This document shows positions 1 to 11,975 of a DNA stretch of 64,000 bases, in pieces. The stretch is from Cristatella mucedo. Lineage: Eukaryota; Bryozoa; Phylactolaemata; Cristatellidae. Position numbers and translations under genes: made by a program. Under the pieces are notes generated by a model, which saw nothing but the letters and a program-made list of their open reading frames with translations, made no database searches and was not told the origin of the DNA. How positions within the stretch are numbered: the stretch's first letter is position 1; every line of letters begins with the position of its first letter. The stretch covers positions 4,646,001 to 4,710,000 of the forward strand of contig WPIO01000003.1 of the NCBI GenBank assembly GCA_009760855.2, read 5' to 3'.

Positions 1-520
1 TTCTCGGCGACCTGGACTGGCTACCAGTCAAGCAATGGATTGACTTCAAGGTTTTGTCCTTCAGTTTTAGGTCACTTCATTCATTAGCACCAGCCTATCT
101 CTCAGATGTACTTCCCCACCAGGCTAAGTGTCGTACCACCCGCTTTTTGGAATCCAAAATTCTATCAATTCCTCATACCAACCTCAAATACTTCGGAGAC
201 CGTACATTTAGTTCGTATGCTCCCAAAGCCTGGAACCCCCTCCCGACTTGCGTCAGAACATCCCCTGACCTGACCACATTTAAAGAGCTTAAATGCACAC
301 CTATTTAGGACAGCATTTAGTGGGTATTTGTGATTTATCTTCCATGTGACTTTGTGTGATGACACTGTGCATGCTGCCACTAACCACATTTGCACCAAAT
401 AAGCGTGATGTTACTCACAATTCAATTGCATTTCCTTTTGCTGCAAAAGTAAAACGTCTAGAAAGTGATTGAGTTCTCTGAGGGCGCTTTTTCAAGTGCA
501 TTATCATATGATTATTAATA
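1..520 (+). mobile_element. LINE-A (L2/CR1-like) 3' end, cut by the window edge
   Basis: Plus-strand 3' part of a LINE-A element: the C-terminal end of the reverse transcriptase protein (motifs LAPAYLSDVLPHQAK and SYAPKAWNPLP around 95-245), then the family 3' UTR and a decayed ATT-type tail near 500-520. The reading frame is short and 5' truncated by the window border. The same blocks recur at 7.8-8.4, 19.2, 28.1, 59.9-60.4 and 63.6 kb, which is the main evidence that this is a dispersed repeat and not a host gene. Confidence 0.85.
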
Positions 521-1149
521 CTTGTATTAATGCGCAAACGCTGGTTTAATATACTAAATGCAGTGAAACTCTTAATGAGCACATTATATTTTGGAAAATA
601 AGTATGTCAAAAGATTGGAAATGGCATGGATTGTGTTTGACTGCATTGATACGTTATAAACCATTATCCGAAAAAATTGGGAAGTTCGGCTTGTTGAATA
701 TCCTTAAATCGTATTTTGAAATGTCTGGAAGTCAATGATTTGTAGGATTTTGGAACGTACAATATAAAGTCAAAGTCTCAAAACTATATGAGGTTTTTAC
801 GATGCACAGCTACACGACTCAAGCTAAACGAAGTGTGGTACGATGCCTCGGAATTTGGGAGCAGCTCGGATAGCTAGAAGAAGAGGAGAGAATGAAGGAG
901 TTGAAATTTGAATGAATGGCTGTTGAAATCGATACACTGCTTGTGTATGAGCGAATGCAGGTCGATGAAAAATGGTGCAGTGAAATAATCTAGGCTCAGG
1001 ACAGAAAACGAAAAGCCAAGTTTTAGCAAAACTACAAAATCCAAATTGTACAGGCAGTATACAGTTAAAAACACGAAAAGGGATTAAATTAGAAAGAAAA
1101 TTCAGCTTTATTTCGGAACAATCTTGTAATATAATATAATTTTTTGTAA
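521..1149. other. No recognisable feature
   Basis: AT-rich sequence. An open stretch of 129 codons on the minus strand (824-1213) has no recognisable motif or splice context, so I do not call it a gene. Confidence 0.4.
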
Positions 1150-2290
1150 CTATAACTGCACACAGTTTGACAGAAGAAGTAGGTTTCGCACAGCAGAATG
1201 TTCTATAGCTCAATGCAAGAGTAAATAAATGGTGCTGCCCATTTCTTAGCCTACATACTTCACTCTACACAACAAATGGAAAGTGTATGGCATAGCTGAG
1301 TCAGGATGTCAGCTGAAGTAGTAATTAGCTTCAAAGTACCAGCTCAGGATGGCTCAGATGAATATGCCACCATCCAGCAGGTAGTACATGTCATTACGTA
1401 ACTGTTGTGGAAGTGAGCTCCACCGTCTAGGAACTGCAGAGCAAAAGCTTCCGTATCTAACGGTCTTGCAGAGCCGGAACAGTGTAGGTTGTTTATTGTC
1501 AATTGAGGGATTGAGGGCATGAAGAGGCTGTAACTGCGGCAGCACCTTAAAAAAGCTTAAAGAAGCCTAGCCGTAGCAGGCCATGTCAGTCAGCAAAAGA
1601 ACTTTACTTGCTATCCATTGATCAACTGGAAGCCAGTGATGCTCCTTCAGCTGAGGAATCAAAAATTCAAATCTCTCGGCTTTTTCGACTAGCTCTGCAT
1701 GTAAAATTATTATCAGCTACAGCCGCCTTTTTCGGCTTATTTGGAAGCCCAATTAAAATGTAATGCCAATAATCTAGATAAGACTGAACACGATAGCTAA
1801 TTAAACTATTTGTAAACCGCTGTGTTATTGAAATGCAATGGTAGACGGTCTTTAATCCTAGATAGGAATCGGACATTAAGGCCAGCTGTGGAAGTGGTTT
1901 TATTCATTAAACTTTTAAATTTAGGCTGTTTTCAACGAAGACCTAAATTATATGCCCACTGTGGCGGTCGCGTTGCCCTACCATCTATTAGCAGAGCAAA
2001 TTCCTCCTAGTACAATGGTGCGATGGTGGTCTCACAATTTTTGTAGTTCCTGTTTGTCGTTGGTACATCAGAAAAAACGCCTACATCCGGATCGAATCTC
2101 TGCTAGGCCAGAATTCACTTTTTCAGTCACTGCCGCGGCTTCCGAAAGTTGAAAAAATACACAGACACGTATCCTTAACATAAAAGTAGTAGCTGATTCC
2201 ATGTGCCCGATTGACATTTCGCAGAGGTTTACCATACGTTGAGAACAGCAAAGGACCAACGACGTTTTCTAACCTGAATAGCCCATAGGT
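1150..2290 (-). mobile_element. LINE-B fragment, antisense, decayed
   Basis: Read on the minus strand this matches the LINE-B C-terminal region (QLQPLHALNPSIDNKQ and WSSLPQQLRND at about 1400-1545) and continues into decayed reverse transcriptase sequence up to about 2290. The block near 2090-2280 corresponds to the RT palm region seen in the better LINE-B copy at 9.3-9.5 kb. Several stops and frameshifts make it non-coding. Confidence 0.75.
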
Positions 2291-2769
2291 CAAACTCTAT
2301 TACTTTTTGCGTGCAGTACGAACGATTGCAACGTTTGGTTTCATTGTGATAGAGTATGAATGCTAATATGAATGCTGACAGGATTGTTACTATACGCGTT
2401 ACTAATACTCTTTTCCGGTCATACGTTCAAGGTGTAAGTATTTCATAGAATTGCGCATCTTTCTTCTGCATCTTATGTTCAATTTATGACTCTAAATGGC
2501 CATGCAGAGCGAATTGTCTTATTTGTATGGTACCGCGACAAACTCAACTTATGCAACTTATTATACCAATGTTAAATGCCATCCAAAAATAGGAGCTGAG
2601 GTGATAAACACCTGTCTCCTTTGCTGTTTTACATGGCGACATACCTATCAGCTGTTGTAGTTGAAAAAACCTTGTAAGTTGGGTTCTGTACCAAAGGGAA
2701 CTTGAAATTTCTTATAATTCTAGCATTTCTTTTCTTACCCTTACTTTCTCGAAGCTCATTACCTTTCTT
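2291..2769. other. No recognisable feature
   Basis: Unique-looking AT-rich sequence between a LINE fragment and a pyrimidine-rich array. I see no exon, promoter or repeat that I can support. Confidence 0.4.
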
Positions 2770-3492
2770 GCTTTGTCTCTCTATCTCTGTCTCTCTGTCT
2801 CTCTCTGTGTCACTCTCTGTCTCTCTCTGTATCTCTGTATATCTCTGTCTCTCTTTTTCTCTGTTTCTCTTTTTCTCTGTCTCTCTGTCTCTCTTTTTCT
2901 CTGTCTCTCTGTCTCCCTGTCTCTCTGTCTCTCTGTCTCTCTGTCCCTCTGTCTCTCTGTCTCTCTGTCTCTCTGTCTCTCTGTCTCTCTGTCTCTCTGT
3001 CTCTCTGTCTCTCTGTCTCTATGTCTCTATGTCTCTATGTCTCTCTGTCTCTCTGTCTCTCTGTCTCTCTGTCTCTCTGTCTCTTTGTCTCTATGTCTCT
3101 ATGTCTCTATGTCTCTCTGTCTCTCTGTCTCTCTGTCTCTCTGTCTCTCTGTCTCTATCTCTCTGTCTCTCTGTCTCTCTGTCTCTCTCTGTTTCTCTCT
3201 GTCTCTCTCTGTCTCTCTCTGTGTCTCTCTCTGTGTCTCCCTCCGTCGCTATCTGTCTCGCTCTGGCTCTCTCTTTCTCTCTCACTGTCTCTCTCTCTCT
3301 GTCTCTCTCTGTCTCTCTGTCTCTCTCTGTCTCTCTCTGTCTCTGTGTGTGTGTGTGTCTCTCTCTCTCTCTGTCTCTGTCTCTACCTCTGTCTCTATCT
3401 GTCTCTGTCTGTCTATGTCTGTCTCTGTTTCTGTCTGTCTCTGTCTCTGTCTCTCTTTCTCCATCTCATTCTTGATCTCTCTCCCTCTCTCA

Positions 3493-3556
<64 letters not shown>

Positions 3557-3575
3557 CTACCTACCTACCACTCTA
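2770..3575 (+). repeat. Long (CTCTCTGT)n / (TC)n microsatellite array
   Basis: About 800 bp almost purely of C and T on the plus strand with periodic G. The main unit is the 8-mer CTCTCTGT, grading into variants with GTGT (around 3345), TCTG and finally pure (CT)n at 3498-3554. A variant block of CTATGT units occurs at about 3019-3039 and again at 3091-3111, 72 bp apart, so the array has a weak higher-order repeat. The long open frames across it (for example 257 and 267 codons of Ser, Leu, Val and Cys) are an artefact of low complexity. Confidence 0.97.
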
Positions 3576-4784
3576 ATCTCTCTCTGGCCTATTCCTTACA
3601 GAGTTCTACCACCTTAGCATTTATAATGCTCTAATATAGCACTTAAAATTATTTATGGTCGTCACTGCTAAAAGACCGTAAGACAAAAAGAATTAATTGT
3701 ATGCCATAATTCCAACGTCGAAAAATTCGTCTAAGGCCTGCCAGGTCTGATTGAATGCCACCTAGAGTCTCACAGATCTGTGCAAAATCTCCTCAGCTCA
3801 GGCATTTTGGAAAGATATATATATATATATATATATATATGAATGTACAGAACTAATAACACCATTTTATAAGATCTTTCCTTACGACGAACCGTTTTGA
3901 CAAAGGACAACCAATATTAATATGTAAGCAAAGTAATTATATTTATACAGCATTATAAGACCAGCCAAAGTGAATGTCTATTTGGCAAGTTATATTTGCC
4001 AGAAATGCTGCAACTCCAAATGCTTAGTAATAAAATGAAACGTTTCAGCATGAATATAATCAAACGACAACCCCAGTGCTTTAGGTAGTGATGTAGTGAA
4101 CCGATGTACTGTCTTCTTCTTGTTTACGTCTTCAATGCAAGGATTGGAATGACATATGTCAGGATTGACTTCTCGACGTTTGGGAACACGTACAAAAGGC
4201 ATTGTCTTTTTGTGACTGACAAGCATAGCAGCACAGTTTGTCACCAAATTTTAGCTCCCGATTGCACAGGTTAGGATATCAGCTGGCAGTGAGGTGTAGA
4301 AACATAAAAGGGAAGTCGTAAATGCATGACAAATTTATATGTAGTTTCCCTGTCAAAGCTGCCGGAGTTATAGTGATTTCATGCAGCTACAAATAGGCAG
4401 CTGATCTTGCTATGAAGTTATGATGCCCGTTTTACGAAAGCTAAAGTTAGAAAAGAACGGCTAGACTTGTTTGTCAGTTTCACATCTGCTGTGCTGGTAG
4501 AGAATAATTTGAGCATGATTTTTTCCAGTTCCTGAATTACATTGGTTTACCCATAACCAGTAGGTTGTTTCATCGCCATTCTTTTTGAGAAATTTTGCTG
4601 TCATCAATATGTTGACATCATCAATACAAGGAGCAAGGAAGTCGAGAGGATTTGATGTGCTGGAAGAAGAGGAGAGATCAAATCAAAGATAAAACTGAGT
4701 GTCATATGCATAGAAGTCATAGTCTAGATTGTGCCTCACAATCAAATCTCTAAAATGAAGACTATAAATCATGCAATAATATTA
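3576..4784. other. Mostly unassigned; short (TA)n at 3816-3840
   Basis: Only a short TA dinucleotide run stands out. An 85-codon minus-strand open frame (3990-4247) has no recognisable motif. The rest has no repeat or exon that I can identify. Confidence 0.4.
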
Positions 4785-5480
4785 ATAATAATAGACTTGA
4801 TAAAACACTCCTAACAAACCTAGTCCCTTTTTGTGCGCTTTACAACTGCTGCAAAGGATACACGATCGAATGCCTTGTGATATGATGCTATAGGACAAGA
4901 AGCTTTACATGGTTATGGAAGATAGGTACATTACCAGCCTGCATACGTGGTTAGTGGAAGCATGCACGGTTTTATCATCCATACTGAGTTAAAGAGTGAA
5001 TCTCTCGGACAAACTAAATGTTGCGATAAATAGATGCATTCTTAGTTTCTTCTTAAATGTGGTCAAGTCAGGGGATATGGGGACACAAGTCGGATGTGAT
5101 TTCTGCCCGTTTTGGGAGTGTACGAACTAAAAGCATGGTCTCCAAAGGGTTTCAGGTTCATGTGAGGTAGAGGTAAATGATTTGAATAAAAAAAGTGAAA
5201 TTTAAGATGCTTAGCCAGGTGGGGTAGAAAATCTGATAGATAAACTAAAACCGAAGAACGAAGGTATCAAAAAGTGAGTGACAGAAACTTGAGGTAGATA
5301 GGTTACTTGACTGTGAGCCCGAGCAGGTCGGCGAGTAGTGGCGTGATGTTGGTACTAGATAGCTATGTGATAATTGTGTTGGTAGGTGTTTGTCAGGCAC
5401 GTGACACGCAGCAGAAATAGAATCAATATGTGCACGAATTTTAGCAGTCGATGTGCTAGTCAAGTCTTCACTTGAATTTT
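4785..5480 (-). mobile_element. LINE-A fragment, antisense 3' end
   Basis: Starts with ATT-type tail DNA (reverse complement, about 4780-4800) and the family 3' UTR, then runs into the decayed end of the RT frame (minus-strand SYLVPTSRHYSPTCSGSQSS, about 5300-5375). Order and sequence match the other antisense LINE-A copies at 16.4, 40.0 and 49.0 kb. Confidence 0.8.
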
Positions 5481-6640
5481 AAAATCGCACACAATCACGA
5501 TGGGACAGTATCTGGTATACCTCATGTAAATGAGAATTAAAAAATCAGAAATAAAGTAAGACTTAGTACCCAGAGATGGTACATTAATTCAGATATTTCC
5601 AACTTTTTTTTAGCGGTTATAAACCAAACATTTAAAGGGCTGCTTTGGCATGACTGCACATGGTTTGAATTGGGGTGAACAATAGGCTGTAATTGCAAGG
5701 CTCCACCAGTTTTCAATTATCCAAGGAAATACAAGCCTTTGGGGCATCCGTTATTTTGATTAGAGAGATAGTCAATTTGAGCAGGGTCTCTGGAAGTCAC
5801 AACACAGGTCATAGACCTTGTCAATTATGGGGTCTCATATAATTAAGGGTTTAGTGCAATTGAAAGAGTGCTCCACAAGAGACTAATTAAGATTGGCTAC
5901 CGATATTATAGCAATGTGTTACTTTGCTGTGTTCCCAAAAGTTTACTCATTTTCGTCTAATAGAGCTAAAGTGACTTTGGCAGATAATGAATCGCATAAG
6001 TAAAGCAAGTTACAGTTGTGAATTATAAGAAAGTTGTTGTATGCGAGAGCTAATCTATTTTCGCACCTTAAAGCCGCTAAGTTATTATGCGATGAGGACA
6101 ATAGTTTCGGGAAGGTAAAAAATGTATCCTACCAACACAAGTGATACTCCTTTCAAGTGTGCAGGTGTCAGATGTGTCAGACTGCCGTATCATTGTAAGC
6201 TGTTTAACGCCCTCAAATTCTACTAGAATAAAAGTAGCTTTCCCTTCTTGCAAGCTGAATACAGAGGCCAAAAAAATATTTTCTTCATGCATTTAAAACG
6301 AAGCCAAGACATGTGAATAACTTGAGATCAACAAATCTGCCATTTGTTTGAGTTATCCTATCAATAATGCTTCACTTCGTGGTTTGTCAGTCTGTTCTGT
6401 AAATGTTTAAAATTTCTCACTATACTTACGATACGGCTATCGGAGTGGTACAATTTTTCTTCTACTCGTGAGGTGAAGTCCTACAAGCTTTTAGAAGGAG
6501 AGCCTAAAGCCACCGATGTAATAATAATGTGATGACAACCAAAAATGCACGTCTGAACTACATTTTTATTACAGCTGTGTGAACTTACTGACAGGAATGA
6601 AATAGCTTATAGTAAAGTAAACTTTCATTATCAGGCATAC
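5481..6640. other. No feature I can support
   Basis: May include older LINE sequence upstream of the 4785-5480 copy, but similarity is too weak by eye. No exon with credible splice sites was found. Confidence 0.35.
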
Positions 6641-6898
6641 ATTTATCTCCTCATGTAACCCCACAAAGCAAAAAACACTATATGGGTCTTGAGCAGAAGA
6701 GTTCTGCATGGCACATTCGATTCCTAGGTTCAGAAGGTAATCTGTGGCCAACTGACTTCATCTGATGCACAATAGTGGGAAGAACATCTGAGTCATGAGA
6801 TCAGTTGAGGTAGTGAGTATTGTGAAAGTTGCTGCTCGAGCCGGCTGGAAAGGATTGGTGTAATTGGCAGCAGGAGAGGGGTCGTTGCGTTTGCATTG
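6641..6898 (-). mobile_element. LINE-B 3' fragment, antisense
   Basis: Contains the LINE-B 3' region block (reverse complement of the part seen at 20.53-20.81 kb and 30.28-30.48 kb), including the segments around 6670-6750 and 6790-6890. It lies directly beside a second LINE-B 3' end at 6899, so two copies are stacked here. Confidence 0.7.
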
Positions 6899-7041
6899 TG
6901 GAATGTAATGTAATGTATCTCAGTCTGTAACTACACAAAGTCATAAAGACCATGTGGGTGTTACACAGGAGAGTTTTGTATAGCATAGTCACAGCCTAAG
7001 CTGCTGACGGTACGCATTCGGTAGCCAACAGACTTCGTCCC
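6899..7041 (-). mobile_element. LINE-B 3' end, first half of a split element
   Basis: This block ends at TCGTCCCATGCAAC. In the uninterrupted copy at 20.65 kb the same block continues directly into AAAGAGAAAGTGGGAAGCA, and that continuation reappears here only at about 8465. A LINE-A copy therefore split this LINE-B. The short ATGTA-type repeat at 6901-6916 is probably the LINE-B tail. Confidence 0.8.
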
Positions 7042-8196
7042 ATGCAACACCTCTCATCTCGCCTGATCATCACTGGCACTGCTCTGCAGTGGTTCAGGTC
7101 CTATCTCAGTGGGAGACTCCAGAGTATTGACGTGAATGGACAAAGATCATCTGAAGTACCTCTGAAATATGGAGTACCTCGGGGCTCAGTGCTAGGTCCG
7201 GTTCTTTTCACGGTTTATACTCTGCCTCTTGCTGATGTGATTGTCAAGCACAATCTAGGCTTTCACTTCTATGCAGATGATACTCAGTTGTACCTTTGCT
7301 TTGATCCCTCCCAGCCTTCGAGCACCTCAAATTCTCTCAACTCACTAGCTGCTTGCATTGATGACATCTGCACATGGATGGCAGCAAGTTTTCTAAAACT
7401 AAACGATGACAAAACTAACTTACTAGTTATGGGAAAACCCAGTGTGATAAAGAAATTGGAAAGGCTGACGATTAAAATTGGCTCTGCCAGCATATCTCCT
7501 GTCGAATCAGCTCGCAATCTAGGTGTCATGTTCCAATGCGACCTCTCGTCAGACGACCATATCAGCTCTACGGTCAAATCTGCCTTTTTTCAACTTTATA
7601 ATATTGCTAAAATTTGGGCTTGTTTAGATAAGGATACCACATCTAAGTTGGTCCATGCATTCGTGACATCTCGTCTCGACTTCTGCAACTCACTGCTTAA
7701 TGGCTTACCAGCAGGTGCGAGCAGGCGATTGCAGCTGGTGCAAAACTCTGCAGCTAGGCTTGTCTGTCGTGAGCGTCGCAGTTTCCACATTACTCCACTT
7801 CTCACCGACCTGCACTGGCTACCACTCAAGCAACGGATTGACTTTAAGGTTTTGTCGCTCACTTTTAGGTCCCTTCATTCTCAGGCTCCAGCCTATCTCT
7901 CCGACTTACTCCCCCATCAGGCAAAGCATCGTACCACCCACTATTCGGAATCCAACAGTCTAGAAAGAACTCGTACAAACCTCAAGTCCTTTGGAGACCG
8001 CGCATTTACCACATTAGCAGTGGCTTTTTTGGCAGCATCGTCAACCAGATCGGTTACCTTTCAGAGCAACTGTCTAGTGAGCCTCGAGAGTGCAGTACAA
8101 ATTATGCTTACTAAGGCTCTGAATTGTGTTACATTTTATTTCGTATGCTCCCAAAGCCTGGAACTCCCTCCCGAAGTGCTTCAGAACATCCCCTGA
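7042..8196 (+). pseudogene. Reverse transcriptase fragment of LINE-A
   Basis: A 384-codon open frame encoding the C-terminal half of an L2/CR1-clade LINE polyprotein. The RT palm is visible: GVPRGSVLGPVLF at about residues 45-57, then FHFYADDTQLYL (about residues 74-85), with YADD the catalytic motif of the polymerase that copies the element's RNA at the target site. LNDDKTNLLVMG follows in the thumb-side region, then RLQLVQNSAARLV and LHWLPLKQRIDFK near the C-terminus. The N-terminal endonuclease and first RT motifs are missing, so it cannot be a complete enzyme. Near 8009-8140 an insert of about 130 bp enters the frame; beyond it the family sequence SYAPKAWNSLP is read in a shifted frame. 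It is a dead copy, though it is the most intact RT frame in the window. Confidence 0.85.
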
Positions 8197-8467
8197 TCTG
8201 ACCACATTTAAAAGGAACTTAAAAACACACCGATTTAGGACAGCATTTAGTGGGTTCCTGTGATTCGTCCTTCACGTGCTTTTGCGTGCTGACACAGTGC
8301 ATGCTGCTACTAACCACATTTGTATGCTGACCCTGTGCCTGTCACCCCTAACTATGGTATTCATTTGCTGGTTTTTCAAGCATGATTTTACTTACTATTT
8401 AATTGCATTTCCCTTTGCAGTTCTCCGAGGGAGTTTTATCAAGTACATTATTATTATTATTATTATT
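7042..8467 (+). mobile_element. LINE-A, best-preserved copy, nested in LINE-B
   Basis: A 5'-truncated plus-strand LINE-A of about 1.4 kb. It starts inside the RT palm domain, contains the YADD active-site block, the C-terminal domain and the 3' UTR, and ends in an (ATT)n tail at about 8447-8467. It sits between two halves of an antisense LINE-B (6899-7041 and 8465 onwards), so it inserted later. I see no clear target-site duplication. Confidence 0.88.
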
Positions 8468-11400
8468 AAAGAGAAACTGGGAAGCATAGCAGAGTCAGGA
8501 GAGCAGTTGAGGTATTGAGTAGCTGAGAAGTAGCAGCTCAGGGCCGCTGAAGAGGACGTGCCATAGTCGGCAGTAGGAAAGTCGTTTTCGTTTCATAAGA
8601 ATTGTGGAAGCGAGTTCCACAGTCAAGGACCTGCAGAGCTAAACCTTCTGTCACCGACTGTCTGTAAGCGTACAAACTGGACAACCAATTTATTGTCCGC
8701 GTAGGACCTGAGGGCGCGAACAGGCTGAAGCTGAGGCTGCAGTTCAGCTAGGTATGAAGGAGCCAAACCATGGCGGGCCTTGTCGGTCAGCATACGAACT
8801 TTGCTCTGTATCCTTTGCTTAACCGGCAACCATCCTAGCTGTTTCAGCAAATGATACAGGTGCTCAAACCACTGCGACTTAAAGACTAGCCTTGCAGCCA
8901 TATTCAAAGTCAGCTGCAGTTGCCTATTAGCTTTTTTTGGCAGCCCAGCTCATAAAGAAATACAATAATCAAGCCGAGACAGAACTAAAGAGCTCTTTAG
9001 TTTTTATAAGTCACTGTGGGAGACAGCTCCTAATCTTGGATAGGGATCGGATGTAATGGCTAGCTGTAGAAGCAGTCTTCTGAATGAAGCTTTTGAAATT
9101 GAGGCAGCCGTTGAGCACGACTCCTAAAATTCGAGCACGTGGTGATGGTCACACAATAGCACCATCTATTAGAACCGCAAAACATTTTAATCTAGCTACA
9201 CCCTTAGGGTGTACTATGAGCGGCAGTTCGGTTTTATCGTCATTTAATTTCAGGAAGTTTCCCGACATTCAGGATCGAATATCGGCAAGGCAAGCATTCA
9301 GTTTCTTAGTTGCTGCAGCAGATTCCCATGGTTTGAATGAAAAATACAACTGAGTATCGTTAGCATAGAAATGAAATCCTATTCCATGTGCCTTAATGAC
9401 TTTTCCCAGAGGTTATGTATAAATGGAGAACACCAAGGGACCGAGAATAAACCCTTGAGAGACTCCACAGGTGACCCTTCTCGTGTCTGAGACCTGACCC
9501 TCACGCGAAGCTGATTGAATACGATCAGAGAAGTATTATTTAAACCACGCCCATGCTTCGTCTGCCAGACCGATCGCTGTTCTTAATCGTTCAAGCAGAA
9601 CTTCGTGATCAACGGTGTCGAAGGAAGCAGACAGATCTAGCTGAGCTAGGGCAGTGACATTCCCTTCGTCAATGCCACGTATAATGTCATTGTTAACGCG
9701 GCGAGAGTAGTTTCAGTGGACTACTACATCTTCAACCCTGATTGAAATTTTTCTTTCATTCCATTATCTTCAATATGTTCAACCGGCTGCTTAGCAACAA
9801 TTTTTTCAAGAACCTTTGATAAGAACGGAAGAAGGGAAACTGAGCAATAGTTTGATAGGACCTCTGTCTCTAATCTAGGCTTTTTAAGAATGTGTCTAAC
9901 GATTGCCGATTTTAAGGACTTGTGGACAAACCCTCCTCCTAAAGAAGCTTAAAAATCTTGGTTATGGCAGGGCGAAGTTTGTCTGCTAGTGACGACCACA
10001 GAGATGAAGCTATAGGGGGTTCAAGCGACGAGCTCTTTTTGCTAGAACCTATTAAGGCAGCCACATCGCATGCAGAAACATCTGAGAACTTTTTAAGGAA
10101 GGTCACAGGTTGAGGACGGCGATTGCTTTAGTCTGAGGGTCCTAATGGAGGCACGAATGTGCACAATTTTTTCAGTAAAGAAGGCTGAAAACTTTTCGGC
10201 TGAGCCCTTTATATCTGGGGAGTCAGACCTTACAGCATCGGCCAGTAAATGGTGTACTGTCTTATAAATCGATTTAGTGTCTGATTAGCAGGAATTCAGC
10301 TTTCTTATGAAAAAGAAGCCCTGGTTTTTGTAAGCTTTCGGGTGTAAAATCGAAGGAAGTCTTTGAAGTCGACTAGATCTGCATCAGTCCCTGACTTCTT
10401 GAAACGACGTTCTAGCCTGTGCTTGACCCGGCATATCTTAAGGAGTTTTTTGTAAATCGAAAGGAATCTCCACGACTTTGAACACGGATAGAGCGAACGG
10501 GAGCATGCTTGTCAAGAGCACTCTGGAGTGTCATGTTCATGACATCAGTGAGGGTATCGCAGCTGCCGGTTGAGTCTGAATGCAGTTCAAGATGACCTGC
10601 ATCACACACAGATTTCAAAAAACCTGTCTATGTCAATGCTTTGTAAGTTACATCGTTTTTCAAATTCGACATTACCCTGTATGTACGAGGGATCTGTAAT
10701 AGTAAACGGGACCAAACATTGATCTGAGAGGGTCAGTGGGCACACCACGAGATCTAGAATGTGGCCACCGACATGGGTGCTATGATTAACGTGTTGGTCC
10801 ACACCAAAATTCTCCAGACAGTCAAGAAATGAGTGGACCTGACGCTGCTAGAGTTGTCAACGTGAATATTGAAGTGTCCTACAATCAATAACGGCCTGTC
10901 ATACGCAAATATTTTTTATGAGGAAATGTGAAAACTTATATATATATATACAGGTTTAGACAGCTAGAATGAGGCTGGTATATCACAGCATTGAGAGGCA
11001 TTGTCTTTGATGGAGACCTGATTGCAACCGATTCAAACGATGGCACATGCGAAAAACTGCACATTTTATAGCCAAACGATTCACAAACAACAATTGCAAT
11101 CCAGCCACCAACTTTGTCAGTATGCATGGACTGATAGAATGAGAACCCGGGTGGGGTGGTCTCAGAAATACAGCTACTGGAACGAGGTGTCATCCAGGTT
11201 TCGGTAAGCAGAAATGCATCTAGCTTCTCCCGGACCGCCTGATCGCCTATAAGTAGCCCCTTGATATTTAGCGAACGGACATTTAGTAGGTGGAATTTAA
11301 GAGGCTGTCCAACAACTGGGCGACGGCTTTGAAGTGGCTTGTATTCTCCTCCGTTAGAGTCCGGGCCGGTGGGTGCTGGCTCTTTGAATTTTAATTGGAC

Positions 11401-11690
11401 CTTGGTAACGGCCGCCAGACGACATTTCACAACGTGCTGGGCTACTGTGGGTGAGTTAGTACTAAAACAAGTACTATTCAGCGCTTTAAACTTACGAGTC
11501 ATAGGTTTGATCGCCGAGCTGTTGATAGGGCGAAAACAGGATGCAGGAAGGTTTTCACTCTCCCACCAGAGAAGGCCCACTGGTTGGTATCGACTAATGG
11601 TGACATTGCATCTTATGCTAAGCAGGTCCTGTTTTGTGTAGCATATCCGAGGATAAGTCATAAATATTCAATGTGAAGATAGCAGTGGAA
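8465..11690 (-). mobile_element. LINE-B, nearly full-length but broken
   Basis: Antisense LINE-B of about 3.2 kb which, with 6899-7041, makes a roughly 3.4 kb element. From 3' to 5' on the plus strand it has the 3' UTR, the C-terminal RT block (SSAGP and YLAELQPQLQPVRALRS at 8623-8790), RT palm DNA at about 9.2-9.7 kb, the RT N-terminal region (about 9.7-10.4 kb), a linker (DKHAPVRSIRVQSR at about 10.5 kb) and the endonuclease (10.9-11.35 kb). Multiple frameshifts and stops separate these blocks. A (TA)n run at about 10937-10950 interrupts the endonuclease frame. Confidence 0.85.
10936..11661 (-). pseudogene. LINE-B endonuclease N-terminal fragment
   Basis: A 241-codon minus-strand frame. 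Residues about 120-170 carry the hallmark start of an APE-type LINE endonuclease: HLLNVRSLNIKG (N-x-R-S motif) and then DAFLLTETWM, where the Glu of the TETW motif is a metal-binding catalytic residue. Such domains nick target DNA for target-primed reverse transcription. The first ~120 residues are upstream linker or 5' sequence of the element. The frame ends at a TA repeat before the later catalytic His/Asp motifs; fragments of the following region appear in other frames at 10412-10802. It is inactive as it stands. Confidence 0.8.
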
Positions 11691-11975
11691 TACTTGAATG
11701 TATTACAGAGAAATCAAATAAAGGTCCACACCATGCTAAGAGTCGCCTGAGGCCACTCTTTAGCACGGGGAAGTGAGTTGGACAATCTGGAACCCGCAGA
11801 GTCGAAAATATATCACAACCGGTCATTAGGCAAGAAGATGGAACAGCTAATTGATTGTCCATAGTAATTCAGGGCACTAGGAATCTAAAGCTGATACATC
11901 AGTTCAGTAGTTCAGCTAGATATGAAGAAGCCAAGTAGCTGCTGGCCTTGCTGGTCAGCCTATTTGACGGTGCTT
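11691..11975 (-). mobile_element. Second LINE-B fragment, antisense
   Basis: The minus-strand MDNQLAVPSSC at about 11825-11862 matches the LINE-B DNKLAVPFLC block at 30.13 kb. The following plus-strand DNA to about 11975 matches the segment around YLAEL. It abuts the 5' end of the previous element and is a separate insertion. Confidence 0.65.

Noticed and set aside
824-1213. 129-codon minus-strand open frame
   Set aside because: No motif, no splice context, and it overlaps the edge of a LINE-B copy.
2702-3617. Three overlapping open frames of 198-267 codons made of Ser, Leu, Val and Cys, one with a signal-peptide-like start
   Set aside because: They lie on the 8-bp CTCTCTGT array; a period of 8 keeps several frames open by chance. 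Low complexity, no gene.
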